6,034 bases of DNA from an uncultured Lachnospiraceae bacterium (GTDB lineage: Bacteria > Bacillota > Clostridia > Lachnospirales > Lachnospiraceae). The stretch lies in assembly GCA_902796695.1 (NCBI GenBank), contig CADBQE010000292.1:1-6034 (forward strand), read 5' to 3'. A program made the translations under genes and the position numbers. Shown piece after piece: positions 5,764 to 6,034 of this stretch. The first letter of the stretch is position 1; every line of letters begins with the position of its first letter. Under the pieces are notes generated by a model. That model did not search any database and was not told the origin of the DNA. It saw only the letters and a program-made list of their open reading frames with translations.

Positions 5764-6034
5764 GACGGAAAATCAATCTGATACTGACGGCAGCCGCGCT
5801 CGCCCTGCTTCTGCTGACCGCCTGCGCGGGGAACCCCGCCGGGACGGTTCCGGGGACGCTGCCGGCGATCACGGAAGTGCCTGCGACGGCGGACGGACGC
5901 ACGGACGTGCCGGAAACCGAAAGCCTTCCGGGAGGAGAGTCCGCGGATATGCCGGTGACTTCTCCGGAGGAGGGCACGGCGCTTCCCACGGAAGTTCCCG
6001 GGACAGAGGATCCGGGGACGGAAGGCACGGCAGA
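5757..6034 (+). CDS. Putative surface lipoprotein, N-terminal part, cut by window end
   Basis: This frame stays open to the window edge, giving 92 codons. The protein starts MKRRKINLIL, a basic n-region followed by a hydrophobic stretch rich in Ala and Leu, then the lipobox LTAC with Cys23 (codon 5823-5825) as the expected lipidated residue. That is a clear lipoprotein signal peptide, so the mature protein should be anchored to the outer face of the membrane. The next 69 residues are low-complexity, rich in Thr, Pro, Glu and Gly (TEVP, VPGT, DPGTEGT) and nearly free of basic residues, like a flexible acidic spacer before a domain that is not visible. The gene begins 33 bp after the MacB-like gene and is probably in its operon. 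An in-frame GTG at 5733 would add 8 residues but lacks a good ribosome-binding site. Function is unknown; a partner of the transporter is possible. Confidence 0.82.
   Translation, partial: MKRRKINLILTAAALALLLLTACAGNPAGTVPGTLPAITEVPATADGRTDVPETESLPGGESADMPVTSPEEGTALPTEVPGTEDPGTEGTA

Noticed and set aside
5747..6028. A 93-codon minus-strand open frame rich in Ser, Val, Gly and Pro
   Set aside because: It is the antisense image of the repetitive spacer of the lipoprotein, which has a clear signal peptide and lipobox on the plus strand.

Overview
The window looks like chromosomal DNA from a Gram-positive Bacillota, most likely a G+C-rich member of the Clostridia. Four things support this: the L13 and S9 proteins are of Firmicutes type, the ribosomal genes have strong AAGGAGG ribosome-binding sites, one gene is a very long fused ATPase-permease of a kind common in Clostridia, and a lipobox lipoprotein follows it. 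No species can be named from the sequence alone. I see no tRNA, rRNA, insertion sequence, CRISPR array, phage gene or origin.

Left part (1-1101, minus strand). This is the conserved rplM-rpsI operon for ribosomal proteins L13 and S9. Its promoter is almost ideal (TTGACA, 17 bp, TATAAT at 1035-1063). It is preceded by four A-tracts in approximate helical phase and followed by a leader of about 95 nt that can fold into several hairpins, a candidate L13-type autoregulatory leader. The rpsI ribosome-binding site overlaps the rplM stop codon. Downstream of rpsI (1-94) there is no gene and only a weak hairpin.

Right part (about 1129-6034, plus strand). A divergent transcription unit holds three genes. 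The first is a half-size ABC exporter with one membrane domain and one ATPase domain. The second is a 910-residue MacB-like protein with an N-terminal ATPase, an FtsX-type permease and an extracytoplasmic domain of about 475 residues. The third is the start of a lipoprotein cut by the window edge. Gaps are 59 and 33 bp and no convincing terminator lies between the genes, so they are probably co-transcribed. The exporter has a plausible but weaker promoter and a GC-rich hairpin in its 5' leader. The lipoprotein start codon lies inside an 8-bp inverted repeat.

Taken together, a housekeeping ribosomal operon lies back to back with an envelope export cassette. The exporter probably moves a lipid, peptide or drug across the membrane. 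The MacB-like protein probably works on a substrate on the outer face of the membrane, perhaps with the lipoprotein. The substrates cannot be read from the sequence. I found no clear sign of a new kind of system; the most interesting signals are the RNA and DNA regulatory structures and the unassigned MacB-like/lipoprotein pair.
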